Notes: a model not told the origin generated them from the letters alone. A stretch of 64,000 nt of DNA from an uncultured Opitutia bacterium (GCA_903825285.1 CAIJZY010000014.1:248001-312000); one strand, 5' to 3'; positions 8,196 to 17,690 are shown, counted from the first letter of the stretch. Made by a program: numbers and translations.

Positions 8196-11100
8196 AGATC
8201 CGCACCCAGATGACCCTGGCGCTGGCGGCGGTGGCCTTGCTGCCGCTGTGCCTCGCCGGCGTCATCGCCTATCATTTAAGCCACTACCGCCTCGACGCCC
8301 AGGCCGACCGGACGCTGCAGACGTTCAACCGGCGCGTGGCGACCGAGGTGGACGACTTTGCCTTCCGCGCCGTCGAAAGCGTGCGGCTCGCCAGCCGCAT
8401 CCCGGCCATCGCTACCTACCTCGGCTCGCCCTCCGCCGAGGCGGGCTTTATCCGCCAGGCGAAAATCACCGACGTGCTGCTGGCCGCCGTCATTCCCGAC
8501 CCCGTCAACGTCACGTCCTGCGCCCTGTTTGACGTCAAGGGGCGCAAGCTCGTGGACACCGCGCCGCGCCTCGTGGACTTGGACGAGTCGGTCCGCCCCT
8601 GGGTGACCCGGCCGCTGACGGACGGCCTCGCGGTCATCGTGCCAAGCCTCGACCCGGCAACCGGGCCGGCGCTGTGGGTCGCGACCCCGGTGCGCGAGGC
8701 CTCGGGACGGATTCTGGGCGTCCTGCGGCTCCGCTACGAGCTGGCCGTGCTGCAGCAGATCGTCGCGCAGGCCGCCGAGGAGCGGAGCCGCGGCGTCTTT
8801 TCCGTGCTCTTCGACGAACAGGGCCGGGTGCTCGCGCACGGCACGGATCCCGCGTTCGTCGGCACGGCCGCGCTGCCGCTGCCCGCGACTTCCGCCAACG
8901 GCGAGGTCGCCTGGCTCCGCTGGTCGTCCGAGGCCCGGTCCGGCGGGTCACCCGACCGCGTGGCCGTGCGCCAGCTGGGCCGCGTGCCCTGGCGGCTGGC
9001 CGTCGCCGAGACCGGGTCGGTCTTCCACCTGGCGTCCGACGACCTGTTCCGCACCATGCTCGGGCTCGCGGCGCTGTCGATCACCTGCGGCACGCTGGCG
9101 GTGTTCCTCGCCTCATCCCGCCTCAGCCGCCCGATCACGCGCCTCGCGGTCGCGGCCGAGCAGATCGGCCGCGGTGAGCTCGACGTCACGGTCCCCGGGA
9201 CCGGGCAGGGTGAGGTGAGCCGCCTGGCCCGGACCTTCAATGAGATGGCGCGGCGGCTGGCCGGCACGCGGGGCGAGCTGGAGCAGAAGATCGCCGAGGT
9301 GCGCGCCAGCGAGGAGGGCCTGCGCGAGATCCTGGATGCCTCGCCGATCGGCATCCTGATCTATGACGAGCGGCGCGAGGCGCTGCTGATCAACCGGAAG
9401 TTTGTCGAGATGTTCGGCTACGACGACTCCCACATCCACCGCATCGACGAATGGTGGCCGCTGGCCTACCCCGATCCCGCCTACCGGGTCCAGGTGCAGG
9501 CGGAGTGGCGGCAACGGGTCGAGGAGGCGCGCCGCACGGGCCGCGAGCTGCGCCCGATGGAGACCCTCGTGTGCAGCCGCGACGGCACGCGGCGCGAGAT
9601 CGAGTTCCGCTACCGGGAAATCGGCGCCCGGCGCATCACGCTGATGGCCGACGTCACCGAGCGGCGCCGCGCCCAGCAGGCGCTGCAGACGAGCGAGGAG
9701 CGCGGCCGCGTCCTCCTGGAGCATGCGACCGACGCCACGTGCGTGCTCGATGTCGCGGCCGGCCGGTTCGTGGACTGCAACCCGAGCTTCGAGCGCATGT
9801 TCAAGCTCACGCGGGAGGACGTCCTGCGGCGGGGGCCGGCGGAGATCAGCCCGCTGGTCCAGCCCGACGGGCGGGATTCCGCGGACGCGGCGCGGCGGCA
9901 CATGCAGGCGGCGCTGGAGGGCGTAGGCCAGATCTTCGAATGGGCGCACCGCGACAGCACCGGCCGCGAATTTCCCTGCGAGGTGCGGCTGGTGCGGCTG
10001 CCCGACCCCGAGCGCCCGCTGCTGCACGCCGTCGTGATCGATGTCCAGGAGCGTCACCGCGCGATCGAGCAGTTGCGGCGGAGCGAGCAGCGCTTCCTCA
10101 CCGTCTTCAACGCCAGCCCGGTCGGCCTGGCCATCGCCACCGCGGACACGGGCGTGATCCTGGACGCGAACCCCGCTGTCTGCCGCCTCGTGGGCTTCCC
10201 GCGGGAGCAGGTCCTGGGCCGGAAAACCGCGGATTTCGCCACCTGGCTGCCGGGCGAGCGCGAGCGCATCACCGCGGAGGTACTGCGCACCGGTAGATGC
10301 CAGCCGTTCGAGAAGCAGCTGCACACCACGGCGGACCCCGTGACCGTGCTGGTGCACTTCGAGGCCATCGAGGTGGACGGCCAGCGCCGGCTGCTCGTGG
10401 CGCTGAACGACATCACCGACCGCAAGCGCACCGAGCGAACCCTGCGCGAGAGCGAGGAGCGCTTCCGGCTGCTCGTCGAGAACTCCAACGACCTCGTCGT
10501 CCAGGTCTCGCTCGACGGCACCATCCTCTACGCCAGCCCGAACCACGCGGCGATCACCGGCCGCGGCGCCGAGGAGCTGGTCGGCACCAGTGTCTTCGCG
10601 CGGGTCCATCCCGACGACCAGGCAATGGCGGCGGCCCGGTTCCGGGCCGGGGAAGGGCAGGGCCTGTTCCGCTACCAGTACCGGGACGGCTCCTGGCGCT
10701 GGCTGGAGTCCTCCGGCCGCCGGTACCGCCTGCGCAGCGGCGAGGAGCGCGGCGTGATCGTCTCGCGCGACGTCTCCGAGCGCGTGCAGGCGGACGAGAC
10801 GCGCAAGCACCTCGAGGCGCAGCTGCGGCAGGCGCAGAAGATGGAGGCGATCGGGACCCTGGCGGGCGGGATCGCGCACGACTTCAACAACATCCTCACC
10901 GGCCTGCTCGGCCACCTGCAGCTGATCGAGATGGATGTCCCGGCCGACGCCACGGAGCTGCGGCGGAGCCTGACCGAGGCCACGGCCGCCGGCGGGCGGG
11001 CCAAGGACCTGGTGGCCCAGATCCTCGCGTTCAGCCGCCAGCGTGAGCAGAAGCGCAGCGTGCTCTCGCTCACGGCCAATGTCCGCGAGGCCCTTCGTTT

Positions 11101-11983
11101 CCTGCGGGCCTCGCTGCCCGCGACGATCACGATCGAGGACAACCTGGCCGCGGCGGATTGCCAGGTGCTGGCCGACCCCACGCAGATGCACCAGGTGATC
11201 ATGAACCTTGGCGTCAACGCGGGCCATGCGATGCGCGAGCGGGGCGGGGTCCTGACCTTCGCCCTGGTCCAGGCCGATCCGCCGCCGGCCCTCGCCGCGG
11301 CCCAGGCGACGCTCCGGCCGGGGCGCACCCTGCGCCTGACGGTGGCGGACACCGGCAGCGGCATGGACGCGGCCACGCTCGAGCGCATCTTCGACCCGTT
11401 CTTCACCACGAAGCCGGTGGGCGAGGGCACCGGCCTCGGCCTCGCGATCGTGCACGGCATCATCCAGGACCACGGCGCCGCGATCACCGTGGACAGCCAG
11501 GTGGGTGTCGGCACCTCCTTCCAAATCTACTTCCCGATGGTCGAGAGCACGCCGGCGGTCGCGCCGGCCGTGCCGGCCGATGCCCCGCGCGGCCGCGGCC
11601 AGCACATCATGCTCGTGGACGACGAGCTGCTCGTCCTCTCCGTCGCGCAGCCGATGCTGAAACGGCTGGGCTACCGGACCACCGTGTTCGACAAGTCGCG
11701 CGCCGCGCTCGAGGCCTACCAGCAGGCCCCGCACGACTACGACCTGATCATGACCGACCTGACCATGCCGGAAATCACCGGCGTCGAGCTGGTCACTCGG
11801 ATCCGCGCCCTGCGGCCGGTCCAGCCCGTGCTGATCATGACCGGCTACCTGCGGGCCGTGGACCTGGCGTCGGCGCGGGCGAGCGGCGTGACCCAGTTCC
11901 TGACCAAGCCCTTCACGCTGACCTCGATGGCCGAGGCCCTGCAGCAGGCGCTGGGAAAACCCGGCGGCTCCGCGGGCACCTAG
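8192..11983 (+). CDS. Hybrid sensor histidine kinase (Cache-like sensor, HAMP, several PAS, HisKA, HATPase, receiver)
   Basis: 1263 residues. A first membrane segment (MTLALAAVALLPLCLAGVIAY) and a second near residue 300 (LGLAALSITCGTLAVFLA) enclose a Cache-like periplasmic sensor. A HAMP domain follows (SRPITRLAVAAEQIGRGELDV), then about four PAS domains. HisKA carries the phosphoacceptor His896 in GGIAHDFNN, followed by HATPase motifs (VADTGSGMD, GTGLGLAIV) and a C-terminal receiver with Asp1189 (IMTDLTMPE) and TKPF. The start overlaps the upstream binding-lipoprotein stop, so the two form one sensory unit. The downstream phosphotransfer partner is unknown. The DFNN-type H-box class often works with receiver-only outputs. 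Confidence 0.9.
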   Translation: MKIRTQMTLALAAVALLPLCLAGVIAYHLSHYRLDAQADRTLQTFNRRVATEVDDFAFRAVESVRLASRIPAIATYLGSPSAEAGFIRQAKITDVLLAAVIPDPVNVTSCALFDVKGRKLVDTAPRLVDLDESVRPWVTRPLTDGLAVIVPSLDPATGPALWVATPVREASGRILGVLRLRYELAVLQQIVAQAAEERSRGVFSVLFDEQGRVLAHGTDPAFVGTAALPLPATSANGEVAWLRWSSEARSGGSPDRVAVRQLGRVPWRLAVAETGSVFHLASDDLFRTMLGLAALSITCGTLAVFLASSRLSRPITRLAVAAEQIGRGELDVTVPGTGQGEVSRLARTFNEMARRLAGTRGELEQKIAEVRASEEGLREILDASPIGILIYDERREALLINRKFVEMFGYDDSHIHRIDEWWPLAYPDPAYRVQVQAEWRQRVEEARRTGRELRPMETLVCSRDGTRREIEFRYREIGARRITLMADVTERRRAQQALQTSEERGRVLLEHATDATCVLDVAAGRFVDCNPSFERMFKLTREDVLRRGPAEISPLVQPDGRDSADAARRHMQAALEGVGQIFEWAHRDSTGREFPCEVRLVRLPDPERPLLHAVVIDVQERHRAIEQLRRSEQRFLTVFNASPVGLAIATADTGVILDANPAVCRLVGFPREQVLGRKTADFATWLPGERERITAEVLRTGRCQPFEKQLHTTADPVTVLVHFEAIEVDGQRRLLVALNDITDRKRTERTLRESEERFRLLVENSNDLVVQVSLDGTILYASPNHAAITGRGAEELVGTSVFARVHPDDQAMAAARFRAGEGQGLFRYQYRDGSWRWLESSGRRYRLRSGEERGVIVSRDVSERVQADETRKHLEAQLRQAQKMEAIGTLAGGIAHDFNNILTGLLGHLQLIEMDVPADATELRRSLTEATAAGGRAKDLVAQILAFSRQREQKRSVLSLTANVREALRFLRASLPATITIEDNLAAADCQVLADPTQMHQVIMNLGVNAGHAMRERGGVLTFALVQADPPPALAAAQATLRPGRTLRLTVADTGSGMDAATLERIFDPFFTTKPVGEGTGLGLAIVHGIIQDHGAAITVDSQVGVGTSFQIYFPMVESTPAVAPAVPADAPRGRGQHIMLVDDELLVLSVAQPMLKRLGYRTTVFDKSRAALEAYQQAPHDYDLIMTDLTMPEITGVELVTRIRALRPVQPVLIMTGYLRAVDLASARASGVTQFLTKPFTLTSMAEALQQALGKPGGSAGT

Positions 11984-12019
11984 CCGGGATCACCGCCGGA
12001 ACCTGGCCCGATGGGGCGC

Positions 12020-12511
12020 TCAGACCGTCTGGACGAGGGCCTGGACCGTCTCGGGCGCGACCACGCGGTCGATGTCGAGCAGCGTCTTCACCTGGCCCTT
12101 CACCTTGGCCATGCCGAGGAGGTAGCCAGTGTCGACCTTCGCGCCGAAATCGGGTGTGGGCTCGATCTCGCCGGCGGTCAGCGTCACGACCTCCTCGACG
12201 CAGTCCACGATCAGGCCCATCTGCACGACCTGCTCGCTGGGCAGCTTGACCTGAACGACGACGATGCAGGTGCGCTCGCCGAACTCGGCCTTCAGGCCGA
12301 ATTTCACGCGGAGGTCGACGACGGGGATGACACGGCCGCGGAGATTGATCACGCCCTTCACGTAGCCCGGCACCTGCGGCACCGGCGTGATTTTCTGGAG
12401 GCGGATGATCTCGCGGACCTTCAGCACGGCAATGCCGTAGGCCTCGTTGTCGAGCACGACGGTGAGATATTTGCCCGGCAGGGCAGTGACGGGGGTGGCG
12501 GTGGTGGACAT
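12020..12511 (-). CDS. cheW: Chemotaxis adaptor CheW
   Basis: A 163-residue CheW that couples CheA to receptors. The family core is clear: KYLTVVLDNEAYGIAVLKVREI, then VPGYVKGVINLRGRVIPVVDLR (the NLRG signature), and a closing VKGQVKTLLDIDRVV. The ATG at 12511 gives a short flexible N-terminus. The gene has its own sigma-28 promoter (12566-12592, minus) and lies 103 bases downstream of an MCP gene on the same strand, so it may also be read from the MCP promoter. Confidence 0.94.
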   Translation of the reverse strand: MSTTATPVTALPGKYLTVVLDNEAYGIAVLKVREIIRLQKITPVPQVPGYVKGVINLRGRVIPVVDLRVKFGLKAEFGERTCIVVVQVKLPSEQVVQMGLIVDCVEEVVTLTAGEIEPTPDFGAKVDTGYLLGMAKVKGQVKTLLDIDRVVAPETVQALVQTV

Positions 12512-12565
12512 GGCGGTTGGATGGCTTTCCCGGAAATGGGAAGGAGCACTGGCTTCAAGGAGGTT

Positions 12566-12592
12566 AGATCGGCTGCACGGCGCGCGGCTTGA
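12566..12592 (-). promoter_or_regulatory. Sigma-28 promoter of cheW
   Basis: Minus strand: TCAA at 12592-12589, 15 bases, GCCGATCT at 12573-12566. A strong FliA-type match. The predicted start near 12559 leaves about 48 bases to the cheW ATG. Confidence 0.7.
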
Positions 12593-12614
12593 CGGAAATC
12601 TTTGCGCTTCGGCC

Positions 12615-14213
12615 TTAGCCGGCGAAATGGTCGTGATCGCCGTTTCCATGCCCGTTGGCGCCGGGCGCCTCGAGCGGCGCATACTTCAGCCGGGACTGTC
12701 CCCGGGCGGGGGGCCGTCCGTCCGCCGCCGGCGGGGCCGGGTGCCGGGTCCGGGGCGCCGCCGGTGCGTTCGGGACGGGAGCCGGCGTGATCGGGGTGGA
12801 CGACGCAGCGGGACGCCCGTCGCTGACCAGCGCGAGCAGCGCGGCGACGGACTCCTTCTGCATGACGGTCTGCGAGGTGAGTTCCTCCGCGGCCGCGGCC
12901 GACTCCTCGGCCCCGGCGGCGTTGGCCTGGGTGACCTTGTCCATCTGGCTGATGGCGATGTTGACCTGGCTGATGCCCTGGGTCTGTTCGGTCGAGGCGG
13001 TGGCGATCTCGGCCACCAGGGTGTCAACCTCGCGGGCCTTGGCGACGATCTCGCTCAGCGACTGCGCGACCTGGCCGCAGATCTGCACGCCGTGGGCGCT
13101 CCGCTGCACGGAGTCCCCGATCTTGCCGGCGGTCTCCTTGGCGGACTGGGCCGAGCGCTGCGCGAGGCTGCGGACCTCGTCCGCGACGACGGCGAAGCCC
13201 ATGCCGGCCTCGCCGGCGCGGGCAGCCTCGACGGCCGCATTGAGCGCGAGGATGTTGGTTTGAAACGCGATCTCGTCGATGGTCTTGATGATCCGCGAAA
13301 TCCCATCGGACGAGGCTTGGATCGCGTCCATCGCGCGCTTCATCTCTTCCATCTCCGAGGCGCCGGCGTCGGCCGCGGTGCGCGTCTGCGCCGCAAGGGC
13401 CTTGGCCTGGGTGGCGTTCTCGGCGTTCCGCTTGGTCATGCTGGCGATCTCCTCCAGCGAGGCGCTGGTCTCCTCGAGCGAGGCCGCCTGCTCGCTCGCG
13501 CCCTCGGCGAGCGACTGGCTGGAGGCCGACACCTGCGTGGCGGCGGCGGACGTCTGGTCCGCGCCCTGGTTGAGCTCCTCGGCGATGCGGCGCAGCTCGC
13601 GGTTGAGCGCACGGGACTGGAACGAGGTGACGACCAGGCAGAGCGCCAGCAGGCTGCCGATGCCGACGTAGGCGAACCTGGCCTGGGTGGCGAGGTTCGC
13701 CAGCCGGGTGTCGTTGAGCGCCTGGCCCTTGGCGCGGAGCGCGAGCACGAGCTGGTCGAACTCGTGGCGCGCGGGCAGGTAGGTCGAGGCGTAGAACGCG
13801 GCGGCCGCCTTCGGGTCGGTGCCGATCAGCTCGATGACCTGGTTCTCCTTCGCGTTGAGGTTCTGCTTGTCGTACTCGCCCATGGCATCCAGGGCGGCGA
13901 GCAGCTCGGGCTCCTCTGCCAGCCGGGCGTGCAGCGCGTCGACCGTCGCCCCCATGTCGGCGTCGGCGTCAAACTTCCGCTTGCGCTCCAGCGCGCTGTC
14001 CGGGCTGAGCAGCATGCCGCGCATGCCGTCGCTCATCTCGACCATCGTGTAGCGGATGTGCTCGATGGCGGTGGCCACCGCGGTGTTGTCCTCGCGCAGG
14101 CGCCGCTCGCGGTAATTCAGCCCGAGGGTCAGCGAGAAGCTGAGCACGACGAGGAGGACCGTGAGGCCCGTGAGGAGTTGGCGCGTGCGCCGGCTGGTAT
14201 GGGTGGATTTCAT
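12615..14213 (-). CDS. Methyl-accepting chemotaxis protein with four-helix-bundle sensor
   Basis: 532 residues. A transmembrane helix at about 12-34, a helical periplasmic domain of about 150 residues (4HB type) and a second membrane helix near 182-197 are followed by the cytoplasmic coiled coil. The hairpin tip has the invariant [24 protein letters not shown] and [16 protein letters not shown]. Methylation-region repeats ([17 protein letters not shown]) are present. The tail is Pro/Ala-rich and ends in a His/Gly/Asp stretch without a CheR-tethering pentapeptide of the NWETF type. It pairs with cheW downstream. The ligand cannot be read from sequence. Confidence 0.92.
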   Translation of the reverse strand: MKSTHTSRRTRQLLTGLTVLLVVLSFSLTLGLNYRERRLREDNTAVATAIEHIRYTMVEMSDGMRGMLLSPDSALERKRKFDADADMGATVDALHARLAEEPELLAALDAMGEYDKQNLNAKENQVIELIGTDPKAAAAFYASTYLPARHEFDQLVLALRAKGQALNDTRLANLATQARFAYVGIGSLLALCLVVTSFQSRALNRELRRIAEELNQGADQTSAAATQVSASSQSLAEGASEQAASLEETSASLEEIASMTKRNAENATQAKALAAQTRTAADAGASEMEEMKRAMDAIQASSDGISRIIKTIDEIAFQTNILALNAAVEAARAGEAGMGFAVVADEVRSLAQRSAQSAKETAGKIGDSVQRSAHGVQICGQVAQSLSEIVAKAREVDTLVAEIATASTEQTQGISQVNIAISQMDKVTQANAAGAEESAAAAEELTSQTVMQKESVAALLALVSDGRPAASSTPITPAPVPNAPAAPRTRHPAPPAADGRPPARGQSRLKYAPLEAPGANGHGNGDHDHFAG

Positions 14214-14299
14214 GCGGGAAAATCGGCCTGCGCCGGGAGGCGCCGCACCCGTGCAGACGGGTGCGGTCCCAAGGTGAATCCGGTGCGGCAGCGTTTACT

Positions 14300-14326
14300 A
14301 TTTCGGCCCATTTGCCCGCAGCCTTA
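14300..14326 (-). promoter_or_regulatory. Possible sigma-28 promoter of the MCP gene
   Basis: Minus strand: TAAG at 14326-14323, 15 bases, GCCGAAAT at 14307-14300. Spacing is exact, with three mismatches to consensus. It lies about 87 bases before the MCP start codon in the 254-base divergent region between the MCP and cheA. I see no equally good promoter for cheA. A TCAA-N16-TCCGAAGG at 14408-14435 has the wrong spacing. Confidence 0.45.
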
Positions 14327-14467
14327 GGTGTTTCTGCGGACGGAAACTCGCCGCGGGGCCGGAACCGGACCCCGGCCGGGCCGGGCCGGCGGAAGCCAAA
14401 ATAGGGTTCAAGCGCAGGCGGGAACGGTCCGAAGGGAGGGACACAGATCCCCGAACGATACCGTTAC

Positions 14468-16597
14468 ATGTCCATCTCATCCGACCAGTTCGCCCCGATC
14501 GAGGAGCTACTCAACCGCCTTGCCACCGAGTCGATCCTGGCCCAGCCGGGCCGCGACGAGGGCATGGTGCCCGCCTACAGCCTGTTGGGCGACCTGCGTG
14601 AGCTCTGCGCGCTGGAGGCCACGCTGCGCGAGCCGGTCATCGCGATGCACGTCGAATTTGAACGGCAGCTGGACGCCGCCAAGCCCTACGATGCCGAGCT
14701 GCTCGGCCGCCTCCGCCGTCTGGTGGACTGGCTGCCCGGCGCGATCGAGCAGGTGAAGGCGGGCCACCCGGCCTCGCCCTTGGGCGCCCCGCCGGCGACG
14801 GCCACCGCAGTTCCGGTGGCGGGGATCGCTGCTGCTGAGCCGGCCCCGGCGTCCGACGTGATGCTGAACCTCAACCTCGGCGAGAACCGCGAGCTGCTCG
14901 GGGAGTTCTACGGTGAGGCCGTCGAGCACCTGCAGCAGATCGAGGCCGCGCTGCTCGCGCTGGAGCAGGAGCCGGACAATCCCGAGGCGCTGAATTCCAT
15001 CTTCCGCTCGTTCCACACGTTCAAGGGCAACGCGGGCTTCCTCGGCCTCGTCCCCATGCAGTCGCTCGCCCACGAGGTTGAGTCGCTGCTCGACCTCGCG
15101 CGCAACCAGAAGCTGCGCCTGAACTCGGTCATCATCACGGAGATTCTCCGGAGCCGGGATGCGCTGCAGGCGCTCACCCAGCAGGTGGCGCGGGCGCTTG
15201 AGTCCGGCCACCTGCCGGATCAGATCGTGCCCGTCAGCCATCTCATTCGCTCCGTCAAGCGCCTCGCCTCCGCTCCCGACGCCCCCGCCGTCGTCGAGGC
15301 TCCCGTCACCGCGCCGGCTCCGGTGCCCGCGGCGGTAGCCGTGGCCGAATCCGTTTCAACCAACAGTGCGGCCCCGATGGCTCCGATTCCAGCCTCCAAG
15401 GCCGTGGCGGCGCCCGCCGGCGCCCCGGTCAAGGCCGCGGCCGGCGCGACCGTGCGCGTGAACACCGAGAAGCTCGACTCGCTCATGGACGTGGTCGGCG
15501 AGCTGGTCATCGTCCAGAGCCAGCTCCTCGAGACCGCGCGGGCGCATGCCGAGAACGGCTCGCCGCTGCAGCGCAACGTCGCCCAGCTGAGCCGCATCAC
15601 CAAGGAGCTCCAGCACACGGCGATGTCGCTGCGGATGATCCCGGTGAAGCCCACCTTCCAGAAAATGGAGCGCCTCGCGCGCGACCTGGCCCGCGACTTC
15701 GGCAAGAAGGTCCACTTCGCCACGAGCGGCGAGGACACCGAGCTCGACCGCACTGTCGTCGAGGAGATCGGCGACCCGCTGGTCCACATGGTGCGCAACG
15801 CGCTCGACCACGGGCTCGAGCCGACCGCGGACCGCCTGGCCAAGGGCAAGCCCGAGACCGGCACGCTTCTCCTCAAGGCCTATCACCAGGGCAGCAACAT
15901 CGTGATCGAGCTGCAGGACGACGGCCGGGGCATCGATCCCGACCGGATCATGCGCAAGGCCGTCGAAAAGGGCGTGGTGCCCGCCGGCGCCGCGCTCAGC
16001 CGGGAGGAAATCTACGCGCTGCTCTTCGCGCCCGGGTTCTCGACCGCCGAGAAGGTCACCTCCGTCTCCGGCCGCGGCGTCGGGATGGACGTCGTGAAGC
16101 GCAACATCGAGAAGCTCCGCGGCAAGATCGAGATCACCTCCGAGGTGGGCCAGGGCTCCACCTTCAAGATCAAACTCCCGCTCACCATGGCCATCATCGA
16201 CGGCCTGGTCGTCCGCGTCGGCGCCGACCGCTTCATCCTGCCCAGCACGTCCGTCCAGATGGCGCTGCGCCCCGCGCGCGATGCCATCTCCACGGTCCAC
16301 GGCCAGGGCGAGGTCCTCGACCTGCGCGGCCGCCTCGTGCCGGTGCACCGCCTGCACCGCCGCTTCGGCATCCCCGCCGACGCCCAGAATCCCTGGGACG
16401 GCATCGTCGTCATCGTCGAGCACTCGGGCAAGATCTCCGCCCTCCTCGTCGACGAGATGGTCAGCAAGCAGGAGGTCGTCATCAAGAACCTCGGCGCCTT
16501 CATGCAGAACCTCCCGGGCGTCGCCGGCGGCGCGATCCTGGGCGACGGCAATATTGCACTGATCCTGGACCCGGGCACCCTGCTGCTCGCCGCCTGA
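14468..16597 (+). CDS. cheA: Chemotaxis histidine kinase CheA
   Basis: 709 residues. The HPt domain does not start at the N-terminus: about 130 residues of extra helical sequence precede it. HPt carries the phosphorylated His183 in FRSFHTFKGNAGFLG. An Ala/Pro linker follows, then the P3 dimerisation helix (VNTEKLDSLMDVVGELVIVQSQL), the P4 kinase core with MVRNALDHGLE, DDGRGIDP and GRGVGMDVV, and a P5 CheW-like domain to the end (VDEMVSKQEVVIKNLG). A canonical CheY-binding P2 is not obvious. It phosphorylates CheY-type receivers and CheB. The HDOD gene follows 8 bases later. Confidence 0.95.
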   Translation: MSISSDQFAPIEELLNRLATESILAQPGRDEGMVPAYSLLGDLRELCALEATLREPVIAMHVEFERQLDAAKPYDAELLGRLRRLVDWLPGAIEQVKAGHPASPLGAPPATATAVPVAGIAAAEPAPASDVMLNLNLGENRELLGEFYGEAVEHLQQIEAALLALEQEPDNPEALNSIFRSFHTFKGNAGFLGLVPMQSLAHEVESLLDLARNQKLRLNSVIITEILRSRDALQALTQQVARALESGHLPDQIVPVSHLIRSVKRLASAPDAPAVVEAPVTAPAPVPAAVAVAESVSTNSAAPMAPIPASKAVAAPAGAPVKAAAGATVRVNTEKLDSLMDVVGELVIVQSQLLETARAHAENGSPLQRNVAQLSRITKELQHTAMSLRMIPVKPTFQKMERLARDLARDFGKKVHFATSGEDTELDRTVVEEIGDPLVHMVRNALDHGLEPTADRLAKGKPETGTLLLKAYHQGSNIVIELQDDGRGIDPDRIMRKAVEKGVVPAGAALSREEIYALLFAPGFSTAEKVTSVSGRGVGMDVVKRNIEKLRGKIEITSEVGQGSTFKIKLPLTMAIIDGLVVRVGADRFILPSTSVQMALRPARDAISTVHGQGEVLDLRGRLVPVHRLHRRFGIPADAQNPWDGIVVIVEHSGKISALLVDEMVSKQEVVIKNLGAFMQNLPGVAGGAILGDGNIALILDPGTLLLAA

Positions 16598-16605
16598 GGC
16601 ATCCC

Positions 16606-17496
16606 ATGGCCGCCAGCACACCCGTTCCTCCCACCCTTGACCAGGTCTGCGCGCAGGCGGTGCGCCTCCCGTGCGCCCCGGCGCTGATGCCGCGGCTGAT
16701 CGCGGTGCTGGAGGATGCGAGCAGCGGCGCCGACGACATCGAGGGTGTCATCCAGCTCGATCCGGCGCTGACCGCGTCCACGCTCCGCCTCGCGAACTCG
16801 GCCTACTTCGGCGCCGGCCGCACGGTGGAGACCGTGGCCCAGGCGGTGGTCCGGCTCGGCCTGCGGGAAATTTACCGGCTCGCGGCGCTCGCGCTCGTGA
16901 ACCGCTGGGAGACCGGCACCAACAAGTCCGGGTATGCCGGCGACCCGGGCGACTTCTGCCGGCATGCGCTCTGCACCGCGCTCGCGGCGGAGGTGCTGGC
17001 GGAGTTTAGCCACCAGGTTGATCCGCAGGCCGCCTACACCGCCGGGCTGGTGTCCGACATCGGCAAGCTCGCCGTGGCGCACGCCTGCGGCGCCTTCTTC
17101 CCCGCGATCCGCGCGCTCCAGCAGGAGCGCAGCTGCCCCTGGAAACAGGCCGAGCGCGACGTGCTCGGCTACGATCATGCGCAGGTCGGCGCCATGCTGC
17201 TGAAGGCCTGGCGCTTCCCGGTCATCTACACGGTGGCGGCGGAGTTCGCCCAGGAGCCCGCCCGCGCCCCGGCCGAGGCGCATGTCCTCCTGGCGCACCT
17301 GCACGCCGCCAAGTTCCTCGCCGCGTCCCTCGGGCCGGGCGTGGCTGAGGACGGTTTCCTCTTTGTCCTCGACGAGTCCTTCATCGCCGGCTGCGGCTTC
17401 ACGCCCGAGGTGCTGGAGCGCTCGCTGGTGACCGTGATGGAGCGCGCCGCGGCGCGGCTGCACGACAAGCTCACGCACGGAGCGGTGACGCTCTGA
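16606..17496 (+). CDS. HDOD-domain signalling protein
   Basis: A 296-residue protein with an HDOD domain, an HD-superfamily fold that usually lacks catalysis and acts in signalling. Diagnostic segments: LMPRLIAVLEDASSGADDIEGVIQLDPALTASTLRLANSAYFG near the start, then AVVRLGLREIYRLAAL, and HDOD-type helices around GLVSDIGKLAVAHACG. No receiver or output domain is attached. It is co-transcribed with cheA and probably modulates the chemosensory or c-di-GMP network. The partner is unknown. Confidence 0.85.
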   Translation: MAASTPVPPTLDQVCAQAVRLPCAPALMPRLIAVLEDASSGADDIEGVIQLDPALTASTLRLANSAYFGAGRTVETVAQAVVRLGLREIYRLAALALVNRWETGTNKSGYAGDPGDFCRHALCTALAAEVLAEFSHQVDPQAAYTAGLVSDIGKLAVAHACGAFFPAIRALQQERSCPWKQAERDVLGYDHAQVGAMLLKAWRFPVIYTVAAEFAQEPARAPAEAHVLLAHLHAAKFLAASLGPGVAEDGFLFVLDESFIAGCGFTPEVLERSLVTVMERAAARLHDKLTHGAVTL

Positions 17497-17530
17497 GTGG
17501 GCCTCCCGGAGGGGGTGCGTAGGTTTCCCC

Positions 17531-17557
17531 TCAAGTTGCGCGGGCCCCGTCCGATCT
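17531..17557 (+). promoter_or_regulatory. Sigma-28-like promoter in front of a non-coding stretch
   Basis: TCAA at 17531-17534, 15 bases, TCCGATCT at 17550-17557. The spacing and the CCGAT core agree with the other FliA sites here. It points away from the HDOD gene into a region with no credible ORF that ends at a strong terminator. Confidence 0.5.
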
Positions 17558-17563
17558 TCGCGG

Positions 17564-17668
17564 ATGTGCTACCGTTGGCCGCTTCGCGGCGACCCGCGGT
17601 GAAATCATTCGTCGGAAACGTTGTGTGGGGTACCGGTTCGGCGTTCGCGCCGAGCCGGTATTTTTTTT
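17564..17668 (+). ncRNA. Candidate sigma-28-dependent small RNA (or structured 3' UTR of cheA-HDOD)
   Basis: About 105 bases between the predicted start near 17564 and the poly-T end. No ORF with a plausible start is seen. The RNA could form a short hairpin GCCGC-TTC-GCGGC at about 17578-17590, a single-stranded AT-richer middle, and the terminator hairpin. It lies between convergent genes, and an antisense role toward cheD would need read-through. It matches no RNA family I recognise, including c-di-GMP riboswitches. The alternative is a long 3' UTR of the cheA operon. Confidence 0.4.
17631..17668 (+). terminator. Strong intrinsic terminator with UUCG loop
   Basis: A 13-bp stem: positions 17631-17643 pair with 17648-17660, with only one G-U pair. 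It is closed by a TTCG tetraloop and followed at once by eight T residues (17661-17668). Orientation is plus only. It ends the cheA-HDOD transcript and/or the candidate small RNA. Confidence 0.9.
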
Positions 17669-17690
17669 AGCCCCCGGCCCGCGGCGGCGT

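Noticed and set aside
9113-11734. An 873-codon minus-strand frame opposite the hybrid kinase at 8192
   Set aside because: Composition-driven antisense frame without motifs.
14408-14435. TCAA-N16-TCCGAAGG upstream of cheA as a sigma-28 promoter
   Set aside because: Spacing is 16 instead of the constant 15 and the -10 is poor, so the cheA promoter remains unassigned.
17497-17690. Possible c-di-GMP or other known riboswitch in the cheA/cheD gap
   Set aside because: No GEMM-type conserved loops are seen, and no gene in the right orientation follows the terminator.
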